A program made the position numbers and the translations under genes. The notes under the pieces are model-generated. The model searched no databases. It was not told where the DNA came from and worked only from the letters and a program-made list of their open reading frames with translations. This document shows positions 25,230 to 33,487 of a stretch of 64,000 bases of DNA, in pieces. The stretch is from Bifidobacterium vansinderenii (GTDB lineage Bacteria > Actinomycetota > Actinomycetes > Actinomycetales > Bifidobacteriaceae). The DNA lies in contig NZ_NEWD01000005.1 of assembly GCF_002234915.1 (NCBI RefSeq), positions 25,337 through 89,336 of the forward strand, read 5' to 3'. Position 1 is the first letter of the stretch, and each line of letters starts with the position of its first letter.

Positions 25230-26159
25230 TCACCGCGGCAACCGCAACGCCCCACCCGGCAGCATCTCGATCAGCCCGTCCTCATCCAACGAGGCGATAC
25301 ACGCGTCCAACTGCACATGATCAGTCCACAGCCGCTCGATCCGCTCACGTGAGACCACGCCACCGCCCGTAGCCTCACGCAGTGCACCAAGCACGATGCC
25401 CCGCACCTGACGATCCGTGCCTTGGAACCGCTGGCGGGGACGGGTCCGCTTCTCCCCCAGCCCCGGCAGCCCGGCCTTCAGGAACGCGCACTCCTCTGAC
25501 ACCGGGCATGACTCGCACAACGGTTTCTTCGCCGTGCACACCACCGCACCGAGCTCCATCACCGACTGATTCCAAGTCACCGACTCCGCGGTATCGAACG
25601 GCAGCACGTCGGCCGCAAGATCACGCTCGGCACGGGTCGCCGCACCGCCACGGGATTCCTTGCCGAGAAACACGCGAGACAGCACGCGACGGATATTCGT
25701 ATCGATCACCGGCACGCGACGACCGAACGCGAAACTACTCACCGCGCTCGCCGTATAGTCGCCCACGCCGGGCAGGTCGAGCAGCTGGTCATAGTCGTCG
25801 GGAATCTGATTGCCATACCGTTCCGCCACCACGCGGGCGCACTCCTGCAATCGCAGCGCCCGACGCGGATAGCCGAGACGCCCCCACGCGGTGATCACCT
25901 CGGCCGTGGATGCCTTGGCGAGCGCAGCGGCGTCCGGCCATGCTTCCATCCATGCGGTCCAGTACGGCACCACACGGCTCATCTGCGTCTGCTGGCTCAT
26001 CACCTCGGAGACGAGCACACCCCATGGCGTGGTGCGACCGAACCGCCACGGCAGATCGCGCGCGTTCGCTTCCCACCACGCAGCCAGCTTCAGCCGGACC
26101 TGATTGCGCTGCCCGACCATCTCATCGTTCTGTAGTTCGCCCATCATTCCCTGCACCAT
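25230..26159 (-). CDS. mutY: A/G-specific adenine glycosylase
   Basis: 309 residues. MutY removes adenine mispaired with 8-oxoguanine. The catalytic Glu lies in VSEVMSQQTQ, the helix-hairpin-helix is LPGVGDYTASAVSSFAFG with the catalytic Asp in VPVIDTN, and four Cys (CTAKKPLCESCPVSEEC) bind the iron-sulfur cluster. It is shorter than E. coli MutY (about 350), and the C-terminal NUDIX-like 8-oxoG recognition domain is replaced by about 70 residues resembling a winged helix (GGGVVSRERIERLWTDHVQL), a common actinobacterial variant. The ATG at 26159 has an AGGGA site; ATG 26147 also has one. Confidence 0.92.
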   Translation of the reverse strand: MVQGMMGELQNDEMVGQRNQVRLKLAAWWEANARDLPWRFGRTTPWGVLVSEVMSQQTQMSRVVPYWTAWMEAWPDAAALAKASTAEVITAWGRLGYPRRALRLQECARVVAERYGNQIPDDYDQLLDLPGVGDYTASAVSSFAFGRRVPVIDTNIRRVLSRVFLGKESRGGAATRAERDLAADVLPFDTAESVTWNQSVMELGAVVCTAKKPLCESCPVSEECAFLKAGLPGLGEKRTRPRQRFQGTDRQVRGIVLGALREATGGGVVSRERIERLWTDHVQLDACIASLDEDGLIEMLPGGALRLPR

Positions 26160-26226
26160 CTTTTCCCTATTTCCGCTCCATCAGTCCCGATATGCGCCTC
26201 TTGCACGACCATGCTCGCCGCAGACC

Positions 26227-26333
26227 GCGAGTTTTGTGGTCTTCAATCAAGCAACCATGCCAAAATCCCCACGATTCCGCAAATTTCCCGCCGATTTTCT
26301 CTCTGCGACCAATACGAAAACCACAAAACTCGC
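26227..26333. repeat. Long-loop inverted repeat
   Basis: Perfect 14-base arms GCGAGTTTTGTGGT and ACCACAAAACTCGC enclose 79 A+T-richer bases. It could be a small insertion remnant with terminal inverted repeats or a structured leader. Confidence 0.5.
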
Positions 26334-26400
26334 ACCCTTATGCACAAGGAGCCACATATTCGGGGGGAAAACATCAAGATCCCCTCACCTTGCACACCTA

Positions 26401-26453
26401 GGTTCCCCTCCCCGAAGGGAGCTGTCGGCAAAGCCGACTGAGGGGAGCCGCCA
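26401..26453 (+). repeat. Two-hairpin intergenic repeat, copy 8
   Basis: CCCCTCCCCGAAGGGAG, then CTGTCGGC-AAA-GCCGACTG and AGGGGAGCCGCC. A clear example of the two-stem architecture. Confidence 0.7.
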
Positions 26454-26574
26454 GAAACAATGCCATTCACCCACCAATCCCTCCCCACCCAATAAGCATC
26501 CTCACCCCAGCCATTCCCAGCACATCCCCCATCTCAACTGTCGTTCGCCGTTCTTATCCTTGACCATTGTGAAT

Positions 26575-27261
26575 ATGGAACAGAACCCCGAGAACGCAGC
26601 CCAGGGAACCCCTGCGAATCCCCAGAATCCTGCCGAAAACCCGGAAGCCAAGGTCGAGAAAATGTTCGAGTACGGCTACCGCAAGTCGAACTACGGTCCC
26701 GACGAACTGGTGACCGACGCCCACGGCAATCCGATCAGCGTGGTTGACGCCATGCTGTCGCCGCATGCGGCCGCCAAGGCGGAGACCGTGACTCCGCATC
26801 TGTGCTACTACTCGCCGCGCATTCCCGGCAACACCGGCTCGGCCATCCGCCTGTGTGCGGTGACCGGCACGATCCTCCATTTGGTGGAACCGCTGGGCTT
26901 CAACCTGCGCGACACCAAGCTGCGCCGCGCCGGCCTGGACTACCACGACATGGCGCATGTGGTGCTGCACCCGAACTTCGAGAATCTGGTGGAGTCGATG
27001 CCGAACTCGCGCATCATCGCGTTCACCGCACACGCCACCAAGCTGTACACGGACATCGAGTACCGCCCGACCGACATTCTGCTGTTCGGCCCCGAACCGG
27101 GCAACATTCCCGATCCGATGGACATCATGGAAGGACCGCACGTGGCCGAGCAGGTGCGTCTGCCCATGCGCCCGAGCCTGCGCAGCCTGAATCTGACGAA
27201 TTGCGCATCGATCGCCATCTATGAGGCCTGGCGACAGCTGAATTTCGCCGGCGGCGAGTGA
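26575..27261 (+). CDS. tRNA 2'-O-methyltransferase, SPOUT (TrmL-like)
   Basis: 228 residues. TrmL-type enzymes methylate the 2'-OH of the wobble base in certain tRNAs using SAM. The three SPOUT motifs are PRIPGNTGSAIRLCA, ILLFGPEPGNIPD and RSLNLTNCASIAIYEAW, which form the trefoil knot. An N-terminal extension of about 65 residues, Pro/Asn/Glu-rich at first, precedes the domain. Start at ATG 26575, with a GTG two codons earlier possible; no Shine-Dalgarno, and a TATCCT at 26555-26560 would allow a leaderless transcript. A strong terminator follows. Confidence 0.88.
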   Translation: MEQNPENAAQGTPANPQNPAENPEAKVEKMFEYGYRKSNYGPDELVTDAHGNPISVVDAMLSPHAAAKAETVTPHLCYYSPRIPGNTGSAIRLCAVTGTILHLVEPLGFNLRDTKLRRAGLDYHDMAHVVLHPNFENLVESMPNSRIIAFTAHATKLYTDIEYRPTDILLFGPEPGNIPDPMDIMEGPHVAEQVRLPMRPSLRSLNLTNCASIAIYEAWRQLNFAGGE

Positions 27262-27270
27262 TTTAACCCC

Positions 27271-27318
27271 GATTCTGGCGCACTCTTCGACAACGGAGCC
27301 GAAGAGTGCGCCAGAATC
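27271..27318. terminator. Strong terminator after the tRNA methyltransferase gene
   Basis: A perfect 19-base stem beginning GATTCTGGCGCACTCTTCG with a 10-base loop, starting 9 bases after the stop codon. Confidence 0.85.
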
Positions 27319-27453
27319 ATCACGCTTTCTTGACAACCACCCTTGGAATTTCAACGATCTGTGTCAGTCTTCCGGTTCACTCTTCGATGGCGTGATCAAA
27401 GAGTGCGCTGAGTTTAGCCATAAATCGGGTTTTGGGACTGGTAGGAGTTCGAG

Positions 27454-27507
27454 CTCTCCCTCTGTCACGACATGCGCCGTGACATCTCCCTCCCTTGGAG
27501 GGAGAAC
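27454..27507 (-). repeat. Intergenic hairpin repeat, copy 9
   Basis: Minus-oriented TGTCACGAC variant: CTCCCTTGGAGGGAG-type palindrome, TGTCACGGC..TGTCGTGACA-like hairpin and GAGGGAG. Confidence 0.6.
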
Positions 27508-27523
27508 TCCCTTCCCATCCTCG

Positions 27524-27575
27524 TGCTCCCTCCAAGGGAGGGAGCTGGCGCGCAAAGCGCGACTGAGGGAGGGTG
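27524..27575 (+). repeat. Two-hairpin intergenic repeat, copy 10
   Basis: GCTCCCTCCAAGGGAGGGAGC palindrome region, then CTGGCGCGC-AAA-GCGCGACTG and GAGGGAGGG; ends just before the stop of the leftward membrane-protein gene. Confidence 0.7.
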
Positions 27576-27591
27576 TCAACAGCGACCGGCG

Positions 27592-30006
27592 TCAGTTTGA
27601 AGTGGTCGTCTTTCCTGAATTATTGGAATTCGTACCGTTATCAGTTGTTCCGTTGCCGCTCGTACCACCGGTAGCACTGTCGGTGCTAGAGCCACCGGAT
27701 CCACTACCGGATCCGTTACCGGAACCATTACCGCCACTGCCGGAGTTGTCCGTGCTGCCCTCGGTGCCGCTGGTACCGGGCGAAGTCGAAGTCGTCGTAC
27801 TGGGCGACGAGCTCGACGCACTCGGGCTCGAGCTGGTGGTGTTCCTATGCGTGGTCGACGGGCTCGTGGTTCGACGAGTCGTGGAACCACTGTTGCGCTT
27901 GGTGGTTCCGCTGTTGCTGTTCGAGTTGCTGGAACCGTTGGAATCCGAGTCGGAGCTGGATTCCTTTTGCTGCTGCGCCTTAAGCGCCGCCTGATATTCG
28001 TCCATGGAGGCGGTCACCGCATCGATCGCACTCTGCAGATCGGTCTTCGCCTTGTTGAGGTCATCAACCGTAGCATCCGTGTTCGCAAGCACGCCATTCG
28101 CCGAGTCGATGGCAGACTGCAGTGCAGTGCGCGTCGATTCGTCGGACACCTCGCCCTCGCTGTCGGCCATGGTCTGCTGCGCGGTGGCGAGCAGATCCTG
28201 CAGCTGCTGCTTGGCGGTGTCGATTTCCTTCTGCTGCTTGCTGTCGGTCACGGCCTTGGCGGCGGCGGTCACGCTCTTCACGCTCTTCTCCAGCTTGCTC
28301 GCCAGCGTGCGATTGTCCTTGGCGGCGGCGGTCAGCTGCTCAGTGGAGGCCAGATACGTGCAGCTCTTGGCCTTGCCCGCGCTCCCGGCCTCCTCCACGG
28401 CGGTCTTGAGCGTGCTGACGGTGTTGGCGTCGGCCACCTGATCGCCGGCGATGCCCTGCGCGTCCTTGGTGGAGCTCAACGCCTTGCTGAGCTTGTCGTT
28501 GGCGATGGTGACGCGATTGTTCGCGGCGATGCACTGAGTCATCGCGTCGGAGTGGGCGCCGTCCTTCTTGAGCGAGTTCCAGTAAACGAATACGCCCACG
28601 ACGAGTCCGATCACCACGAGAATCGCGACAACGATCGCCACGATGATCCACGGCGACTTCTTCTTTTCCTCGGGCTTCTCCTCGTCCACCATGTCGTCGG
28701 CGAATCCGGCTCCGGCGAGCGCGGCCAGCGCAGGCTTGTCCCTGTGCTCGAAGTCGTCGGCATCGGAGGCTGGTCCGGCGAACTGCGGCAGGTCGCCGAA
28801 CGGCTTGGTCGCGTCGACGTCGGTGTCGTCAGCACCGGTCACGGATGCAGGGAACTGGATGGGCTCGATGCCCCAGGACGTGTCAACAAGATCGCCGCCA
28901 TGACGCGCTGACGCAGCCTTGGCGTCGTCCGGATACAGCCATTCGGAGGTCGACTTGGGTGCGGTGCTCTTGGCCCCGGCACCAGCGGATCCGGCACCGG
29001 CAGCTCCGCCCGCAGCACCGTTCTTCGCGGCCGCCTGTGCTGCGGCGTCGGCGAGCGCAGAAGGAGAGAACACCATGGTCGGCGCTTCCGTAACGGTTGT
29101 AGGCACATCGACGGCGGATGTATTCGAGTCGGCGACAACCGTGGGTACTTCAGACGTTGCGGATTCATCGGTACCGGCGTGTGCAGAAGCATCTGTCGGG
29201 CTGATCGACGGCACGTTGTCGGCGTTCTGTCCGGAAATCGCGGAATCCGCGGAAGCACTGGCAGTGGTGACGGCCGGACTGTCAGCGGTTTCGTTTACTG
29301 CACGATCAGACACCATATCCTCCATGATCGGCGCTACGACCGACGGTGACGTTACATTGTTTGAAAACTGGTTCATTTGGTTTGCGGAGTTCGTTCCCGT
29401 CGCATTTCGATCGTCGGGTCCACCGGGAATGTCCAGCATGGGGATTCCCGAGTCCGCGGCTTTTTCGGACGGATCGGATACCACCGACGCGGCCTCGATA
29501 TCCTCCGGTGCCAACGATTCAGGCAGCACGGCCGGGATCACCGGCATCGTCTGGGTTGCCGTGATGTCCGGATTCGGTGTCGCGTTCACTGTCTCAGACG
29601 GCGTGGTCTCAGCAGGATCCGTATTCTCGGCCGGATCGACTGGACCGGCGGACTCAACGGTTCCAAAGGTTTCAGCGGTCCCGGAGTTCTCAGCGGGGAG
29701 CGTCTCCGGCTGTTCCTCTTCAGAGGACACGATCTCCACCGTGGCCGGCGCGTTCGAGGATGAGATCGGCACCGGTCCCGACACGGAATGCGAATCCGAG
29801 ATCACCGGCATGCCCGATCGTACGGAGGATCCGGGGATATCCGCCATCATCGGCACATCGGCGCCGACAGTCCCGACCGTCGCACCGCCCGTACCAGCTG
29901 CACCTGGGCCTACACCCGACCGACGAAGTCCGGGCATGTCCTGCGACGATGGTCTGTCCACGGTTCCTTCGGCATCCCCTCGCGTGAACTTCTGGTCGTC
30001 GGTCAT
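27592..30006 (-). CDS. Large single-pass membrane protein coupled to tyrosine phosphatase
   Basis: 804 residues. A cytoplasmic N-terminus of about 450 residues is Ser/Thr/Asp/Pro-rich and probably disordered. One membrane segment follows (SPWIIVAIVVAILVVIG), then a helical extracytoplasmic part of about 200 residues with two Cys about 70 apart (AMTQCIAANN, AKSCTYLAST) and FIVAR-like repeats (TDLQSAIDAVTASMDEYQ). The C-terminus is a Ser/Thr/Gly/Asn low-complexity tail. The outer part resembles that of the 30908-31741 protein. Its ATG overlaps the phosphatase stop (ATGA), with an AAAGGTGA site. A role in sensing or organising EPS export is inferred from position; no catalytic motif is visible. 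Confidence 0.75.
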   Translation of the reverse strand: MTDDQKFTRGDAEGTVDRPSSQDMPGLRRSGVGPGAAGTGGATVGTVGADVPMMADIPGSSVRSGMPVISDSHSVSGPVPISSSNAPATVEIVSSEEEQPETLPAENSGTAETFGTVESAGPVDPAENTDPAETTPSETVNATPNPDITATQTMPVIPAVLPESLAPEDIEAASVVSDPSEKAADSGIPMLDIPGGPDDRNATGTNSANQMNQFSNNVTSPSVVAPIMEDMVSDRAVNETADSPAVTTASASADSAISGQNADNVPSISPTDASAHAGTDESATSEVPTVVADSNTSAVDVPTTVTEAPTMVFSPSALADAAAQAAAKNGAAGGAAGAGSAGAGAKSTAPKSTSEWLYPDDAKAASARHGGDLVDTSWGIEPIQFPASVTGADDTDVDATKPFGDLPQFAGPASDADDFEHRDKPALAALAGAGFADDMVDEEKPEEKKKSPWIIVAIVVAILVVIGLVVGVFVYWNSLKKDGAHSDAMTQCIAANNRVTIANDKLSKALSSTKDAQGIAGDQVADANTVSTLKTAVEEAGSAGKAKSCTYLASTEQLTAAAKDNRTLASKLEKSVKSVTAAAKAVTDSKQQKEIDTAKQQLQDLLATAQQTMADSEGEVSDESTRTALQSAIDSANGVLANTDATVDDLNKAKTDLQSAIDAVTASMDEYQAALKAQQQKESSSDSDSNGSSNSNSNSGTTKRNSGSTTRRTTSPSTTHRNTTSSSPSASSSSPSTTTSTSPGTSGTEGSTDNSGSGGNGSGNGSGSGSGGSSTDSATGGTSGNGTTDNGTNSNNSGKTTTSN

Positions 30007-30797
30007 TTCGTTGCGGTCACCTTTCCGTGGTCAGCACCGATCGTACTACCGGAATTGCCTGATTTAGCGAGCGCCCCTTGTACCGGCGGAAGAACGACGG
30101 TGGCTTCACCCGAATGGTCGGCCGCATTCCCTGCGGTGACGACTATGGCGGTGGTTGCAGCATCAGCCTCCACAGCATCGGCCTTCGCGGCGCCAGCCTT
30201 GCGCACGCTGTCCTTGCGAGGGCCGGCCGAGGCGTTGGTCACCGCATCCGTGTAATGCTTGCGCATGCTGTCGAGAATGATCCAGATCGCCTTGTTGGTC
30301 TGCTCGGCGGCACGGCAGAACACGTCGAAGCTCTTGCCCATGGGGTCGTCCACGTCACGCGGTGCGGGAATCATCGGACGGATAAACGAGGCCGCATTGA
30401 TCACGGACCGCAGCCGTTCCTCGAGCGTTCGGCCCTTGACGAGCTTCTGCTGCGCGGAGTAGAGGCACATGTTGGCGAAGTCGGTGACCAGGAACGTGTA
30501 GTTCACCGCCATAGGGGCGAGCGAGACGATGTCGCGCCGCTGCTCCTTTTCGAAGCAGAGGATGAGGTCGGCGTCCTGTGCCATTTCGGCGGTGAGCATG
30601 CGGGAGCGGAACGCGCTCGAGTCGATGCCCACGCTGGCCATGAGCTTGCCGCTGGACTGGTGGATCGGGCGGTCTTTGAGTCCCTTCACGCCGGCGCTGG
30701 ACACGGTGATCGACGAGCCGGCGAGATACCGCTTCATCATCAGTTCGCCCATGGGCGACCGACAGACGTTGCCCGTGCAGACAAACATGATGTGCAT
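30003..30797 (-). CDS. Low-molecular-weight protein tyrosine phosphatase
   Basis: 264 residues; the catalytic domain spans about 1-185. The P-loop is FVCTGNVCRSPMGE at the N-terminus and the general acid region is PAPRDVDDPMG. This Wzb/EpsP-type enzyme would dephosphorylate the EPS BY-kinase (61771-63186) and so control chain length and polymerisation. A C-terminal Ala/Thr/Val-rich extension of about 80 residues is not part of the family fold. It lies between two related membrane-protein genes; the downstream one overlaps by ATGA. Confidence 0.92.
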   Translation of the reverse strand: MHIMFVCTGNVCRSPMGELMMKRYLAGSSITVSSAGVKGLKDRPIHQSSGKLMASVGIDSSAFRSRMLTAEMAQDADLILCFEKEQRRDIVSLAPMAVNYTFLVTDFANMCLYSAQQKLVKGRTLEERLRSVINAASFIRPMIPAPRDVDDPMGKSFDVFCRAAEQTNKAIWIILDSMRKHYTDAVTNASAGPRKDSVRKAGAAKADAVEADAATTAIVVTAGNAADHSGEATVVLPPVQGALAKSGNSGSTIGADHGKVTATK

Positions 30798-30907
30798 GGC
30801 CCGACCTCTACTTCTCTTCGTATGTTCCTAGATTTCCAACTCTATATCGTTATTAATCTACCAACCTGAATTCCGGTCAGCGTGACGGGAGACTCTTTGA
30901 TCCGGTT

Positions 30908-31741
30908 TCAGCCGAGTACGGACTGATTCACCTTATCCACAGCTGCCTGCAAAGCAGAAGACGCGTTCTGATATACGGTCGGACTCATGATCTGATCGGT
31001 GGTCAGCAGCTGCTGGGCCTGATTGAGGGCATCGGAAAGCTGCGCACGAACCGAAGGATCGGCCTTGGCTCCGGCAGTGCTGAAGAACGTCTGCACATCC
31101 GTCAGCTGGTCCTTCAGAGCCTGACGAGCCTCACCCGCTTCCTTGGCGGACTTGGATGCCATCACGGCATCACTAGCGTCAAGAACGTTCTCGTTCTTCG
31201 TTCCCAGATCGCGTGTCTGCTTGGTGATCTTCTCGTCGACGGCCTTGTTCTGACTGGCTGCGGCACTGGGATTGCAATCATTAGTAATCTGCGGCACGTT
31301 CTGGGTGTCGGAAAGTGCCTTCTGCAGAGCATCAAGGGTTGCGGGATCGGCGACCGCATCGGCGGCGACCTGAGTGGCCGGCTCCACGGACTTCACGGTC
31401 TTCTTCAGACGTTCAGTATTCTGCTGGTAGATGGACACCGACTGCTGGCAGGAGTCGAATGCCGACTGGGTCGAATCGCGATGCTGGAGAAACGCAAATC
31501 CACCACCTGCGGCCAGTGCGATCACGACGGCGACCGAAGTAAGAACAACAGTGGCCTTCCTGCCGGGATTATCGTCAAACGCGGAGTTGCCGGCACGCGC
31601 GGCAAGCGCGCTGGGATCCAGCAACGGAGTATCACCAGTGGACGTGGTGGAGGGGAACGAGAACACCGAAGGACCGCGTGATACGCTTCCCCCGTTTCCG
31701 GCACGTAATTCGTCGATCGGCCAGTTGTATTCCTCAGCCAT
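30908..31741 (-). CDS. Single-pass membrane protein, paralogue of the 27592-30006 protein
   Basis: 277 residues: cytoplasmic N-terminus of about 60, a membrane segment (ATVVLTSVAVVIALAAGGGFAF), then a mostly helical extracytoplasmic domain of about 190. Like its larger relative it has a Cys soon after the membrane (AFDSCQQSV) and another about 70 residues later (TNDCNPSA), then a helical Ala/Asp/Gln-rich region. GAGAGGG precedes the ATG. First gene of a leftward three-gene unit with the phosphatase and the larger membrane protein. Function unknown. Confidence 0.75.
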   Translation of the reverse strand: MAEEYNWPIDELRAGNGGSVSRGPSVFSFPSTTSTGDTPLLDPSALAARAGNSAFDDNPGRKATVVLTSVAVVIALAAGGGFAFLQHRDSTQSAFDSCQQSVSIYQQNTERLKKTVKSVEPATQVAADAVADPATLDALQKALSDTQNVPQITNDCNPSAAASQNKAVDEKITKQTRDLGTKNENVLDASDAVMASKSAKEAGEARQALKDQLTDVQTFFSTAGAKADPSVRAQLSDALNQAQQLLTTDQIMSPTVYQNASSALQAAVDKVNQSVLG

Positions 31742-31853
31742 GACAACCCTCTCTGCAGTCTCGCGCCGTCTTACAACGACCGCCTGCGACTCCTGCGGTT
31801 CCCGTCACAGAGTCCCACTGTATCTGACATATTTCGGTAACCGTTTTATCAAA

Positions 31854-31873
31854 CCCCCGCTACAGTTCGGGGG
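31854..31873 (-). terminator. Terminator after Wzy-like gene
   Basis: On the minus strand CCCCCG..CGGGGG with an 8-base loop is followed by TTTGAT, about 130 bases after the polymerase gene stop. It separates the distal EPS genes from the phosphatase unit. Confidence 0.6.
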
Positions 31874-32002
31874 CATTACGGCCCAGAGATACATTACTCT
31901 TCGGGGGGCGTATAGGCTCTCGAGCACCCTCGGAATTTCACGATTCTTCCCAAGAGTCAGCGTCAAAACACGGTAAGGGCACGATCTCACGTCCGGATAA
32001 CG

Positions 32003-33385
32003 TCAACCGCGCTCCTCTTCCGCATGACGCCTATCGCATCCTTCCCGCTCTTTCCGCTCACGGACGGCGGCCTTTGGCAGGACGCTTGCGCCCACAGCCC
32101 AGATGAACAGCCAGAAGGCATAAAAGGCATAACCCTCAAACTGAATATAGAGATAGGCAAGCAGCAGCAGCCAGCAGACGGACATCTTGTTCCACGCATG
32201 ATTACGCGTGACATGTACAAAAACCAACGCCAATGCCGCGATGAACATGACTAGGCCGAATTCGGTGATGAAATCGACATACGCGTTCATGGTAAAGATG
32301 TAGTGATCTCCTGGCGGAGTGCCGAGCAGGCGGATTTCGCCATTGTCCTGAGGGGCTCCCCCCATGGCGACGAGTTGCCGCCATGCGGCATCGTAGCCAC
32401 GGGCGATGGCGTCCTTGAGGTTGCCGATGCCGAAACCGAACATCATATGCACCGGGTCCGCAATCCACGCTTCGACCGGCGCCAACGTACGGAAGATGCG
32501 CGCCGTTGCGGAGAAATCTCCAGACACCGGTCCGTTGGCTATCAACGATTGCACTCGATCATTGCTCAGCATCACGATCCCGCCACCAATACCGACCACA
32601 ACAACGCCAACGGCCGCGATCACCATGTTGCGAACCTTGTGAAAGTCCACAACCACGATCAACCACAGCACCAGTGCGATCACGGTATCGATGAGAATTC
32701 GCACGCCGGCACCCATAGCGGCGGAACCGAAAGCGTAGATCAGTATCAGAATCGGCAGATCCCTACGCCGGGTAAGCCAATACAACGGCATGAGCACGCC
32801 GAAAAGATGCATGCCGATATACGACGGTTCGGCGAATAGGAACTGCACACGTCCGGGCACGTGCACATAGTTGCGTTCCAATGTACGTTCCGCAAGAGTA
32901 ACGACGAACGAGGCATGCCCGTGCACTGCGAAGAACTCCAGTACTCCGATGCCGAACGACACACCGTAGGCCACGACTATTGCGGTAACCGCAAAGTTCC
33001 AGTCAAGCCGTTTGATTCGAAAGGCGATGTCCAGAGCGACCAGACACGACAGTCCCGTCACCAACGCGACGATCGTCTGCATTGCCGTGTGGGCGTGGAA
33101 TCCCACGGAGAGCCATCCGAATACCGATACCGCGACAAGGGCCACGGGGAACACCATAATGGCCGCATACCGGAAGAATACCCTCGGGATCAAACGGATG
33201 TTCAGCAGCACATACACGGCGAACAGTATGGGCGAGATCGGGGACCAGTACATCATGGTGAATCCGAACACCGTGCCCCCGGCGGGGAGCAACAGCAATG
33301 CCAGATACAGCACCACATCTGTGGGATCGGCTATCGCGTTCCGCCGACCGGCACGGTCGCCGGCAACGATTCCGACATGGCTCAT
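32003..33385 (-). CDS. Wzy-like polysaccharide polymerase/ligase
   Basis: About 460 residues with some ten to twelve hydrophobic segments and a large loop between late segments, the layout of O-antigen polymerases and WaaL-type ligases. Motifs such as VQFLFAEPSYIGMHLFGVLMPLYW and GFGIGNLKDAI are typical of these membrane enzymes, which join repeat units outside the membrane. The ATG at 33385 has GGAGG about 10 bases upstream; a GTG at 33394 is too close to that site. It is the last EPS gene before the phosphatase unit. A second polymerase candidate exists at 57535-58767. Confidence 0.78.
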   Translation of the reverse strand: MSHVGIVAGDRAGRRNAIADPTDVVLYLALLLLPAGGTVFGFTMMYWSPISPILFAVYVLLNIRLIPRVFFRYAAIMVFPVALVAVSVFGWLSVGFHAHTAMQTIVALVTGLSCLVALDIAFRIKRLDWNFAVTAIVVAYGVSFGIGVLEFFAVHGHASFVVTLAERTLERNYVHVPGRVQFLFAEPSYIGMHLFGVLMPLYWLTRRRDLPILILIYAFGSAAMGAGVRILIDTVIALVLWLIVVVDFHKVRNMVIAAVGVVVVGIGGGIVMLSNDRVQSLIANGPVSGDFSATARIFRTLAPVEAWIADPVHMMFGFGIGNLKDAIARGYDAAWRQLVAMGGAPQDNGEIRLLGTPPGDHYIFTMNAYVDFITEFGLVMFIAALALVFVHVTRNHAWNKMSVCWLLLLAYLYIQFEGYAFYAFWLFIWAVGASVLPKAAVRERKEREGCDRRHAEEERG

Positions 33386-33487
33386 GGCGATCACACCTCC
33401 ATCATTGAAAACAGCTCATGGCGGAGCCCATCCGCATACGGCTGCGGACGGTTCACGACCATCGCCCGTCTAAGCAGAACGGCCCGA

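Larger units (their letters stand above)
26160..26574. other. Non-coding gap with inverted repeats
   Basis: No gene seen between divergent mutY and the methyltransferase gene. It holds a 14-base inverted repeat with a 79-base interior (26227-26333) and one two-hairpin repeat (26401-26453). Confidence 0.6.
27262..27591. other. Non-coding gap with terminator and repeats
   Basis: No gene seen between convergent genes. It contains a 19-base terminator stem, a related CACTCTT hairpin at 27377-27404 and two hairpin repeats (27454-27507, 27524-27575). Confidence 0.65.
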
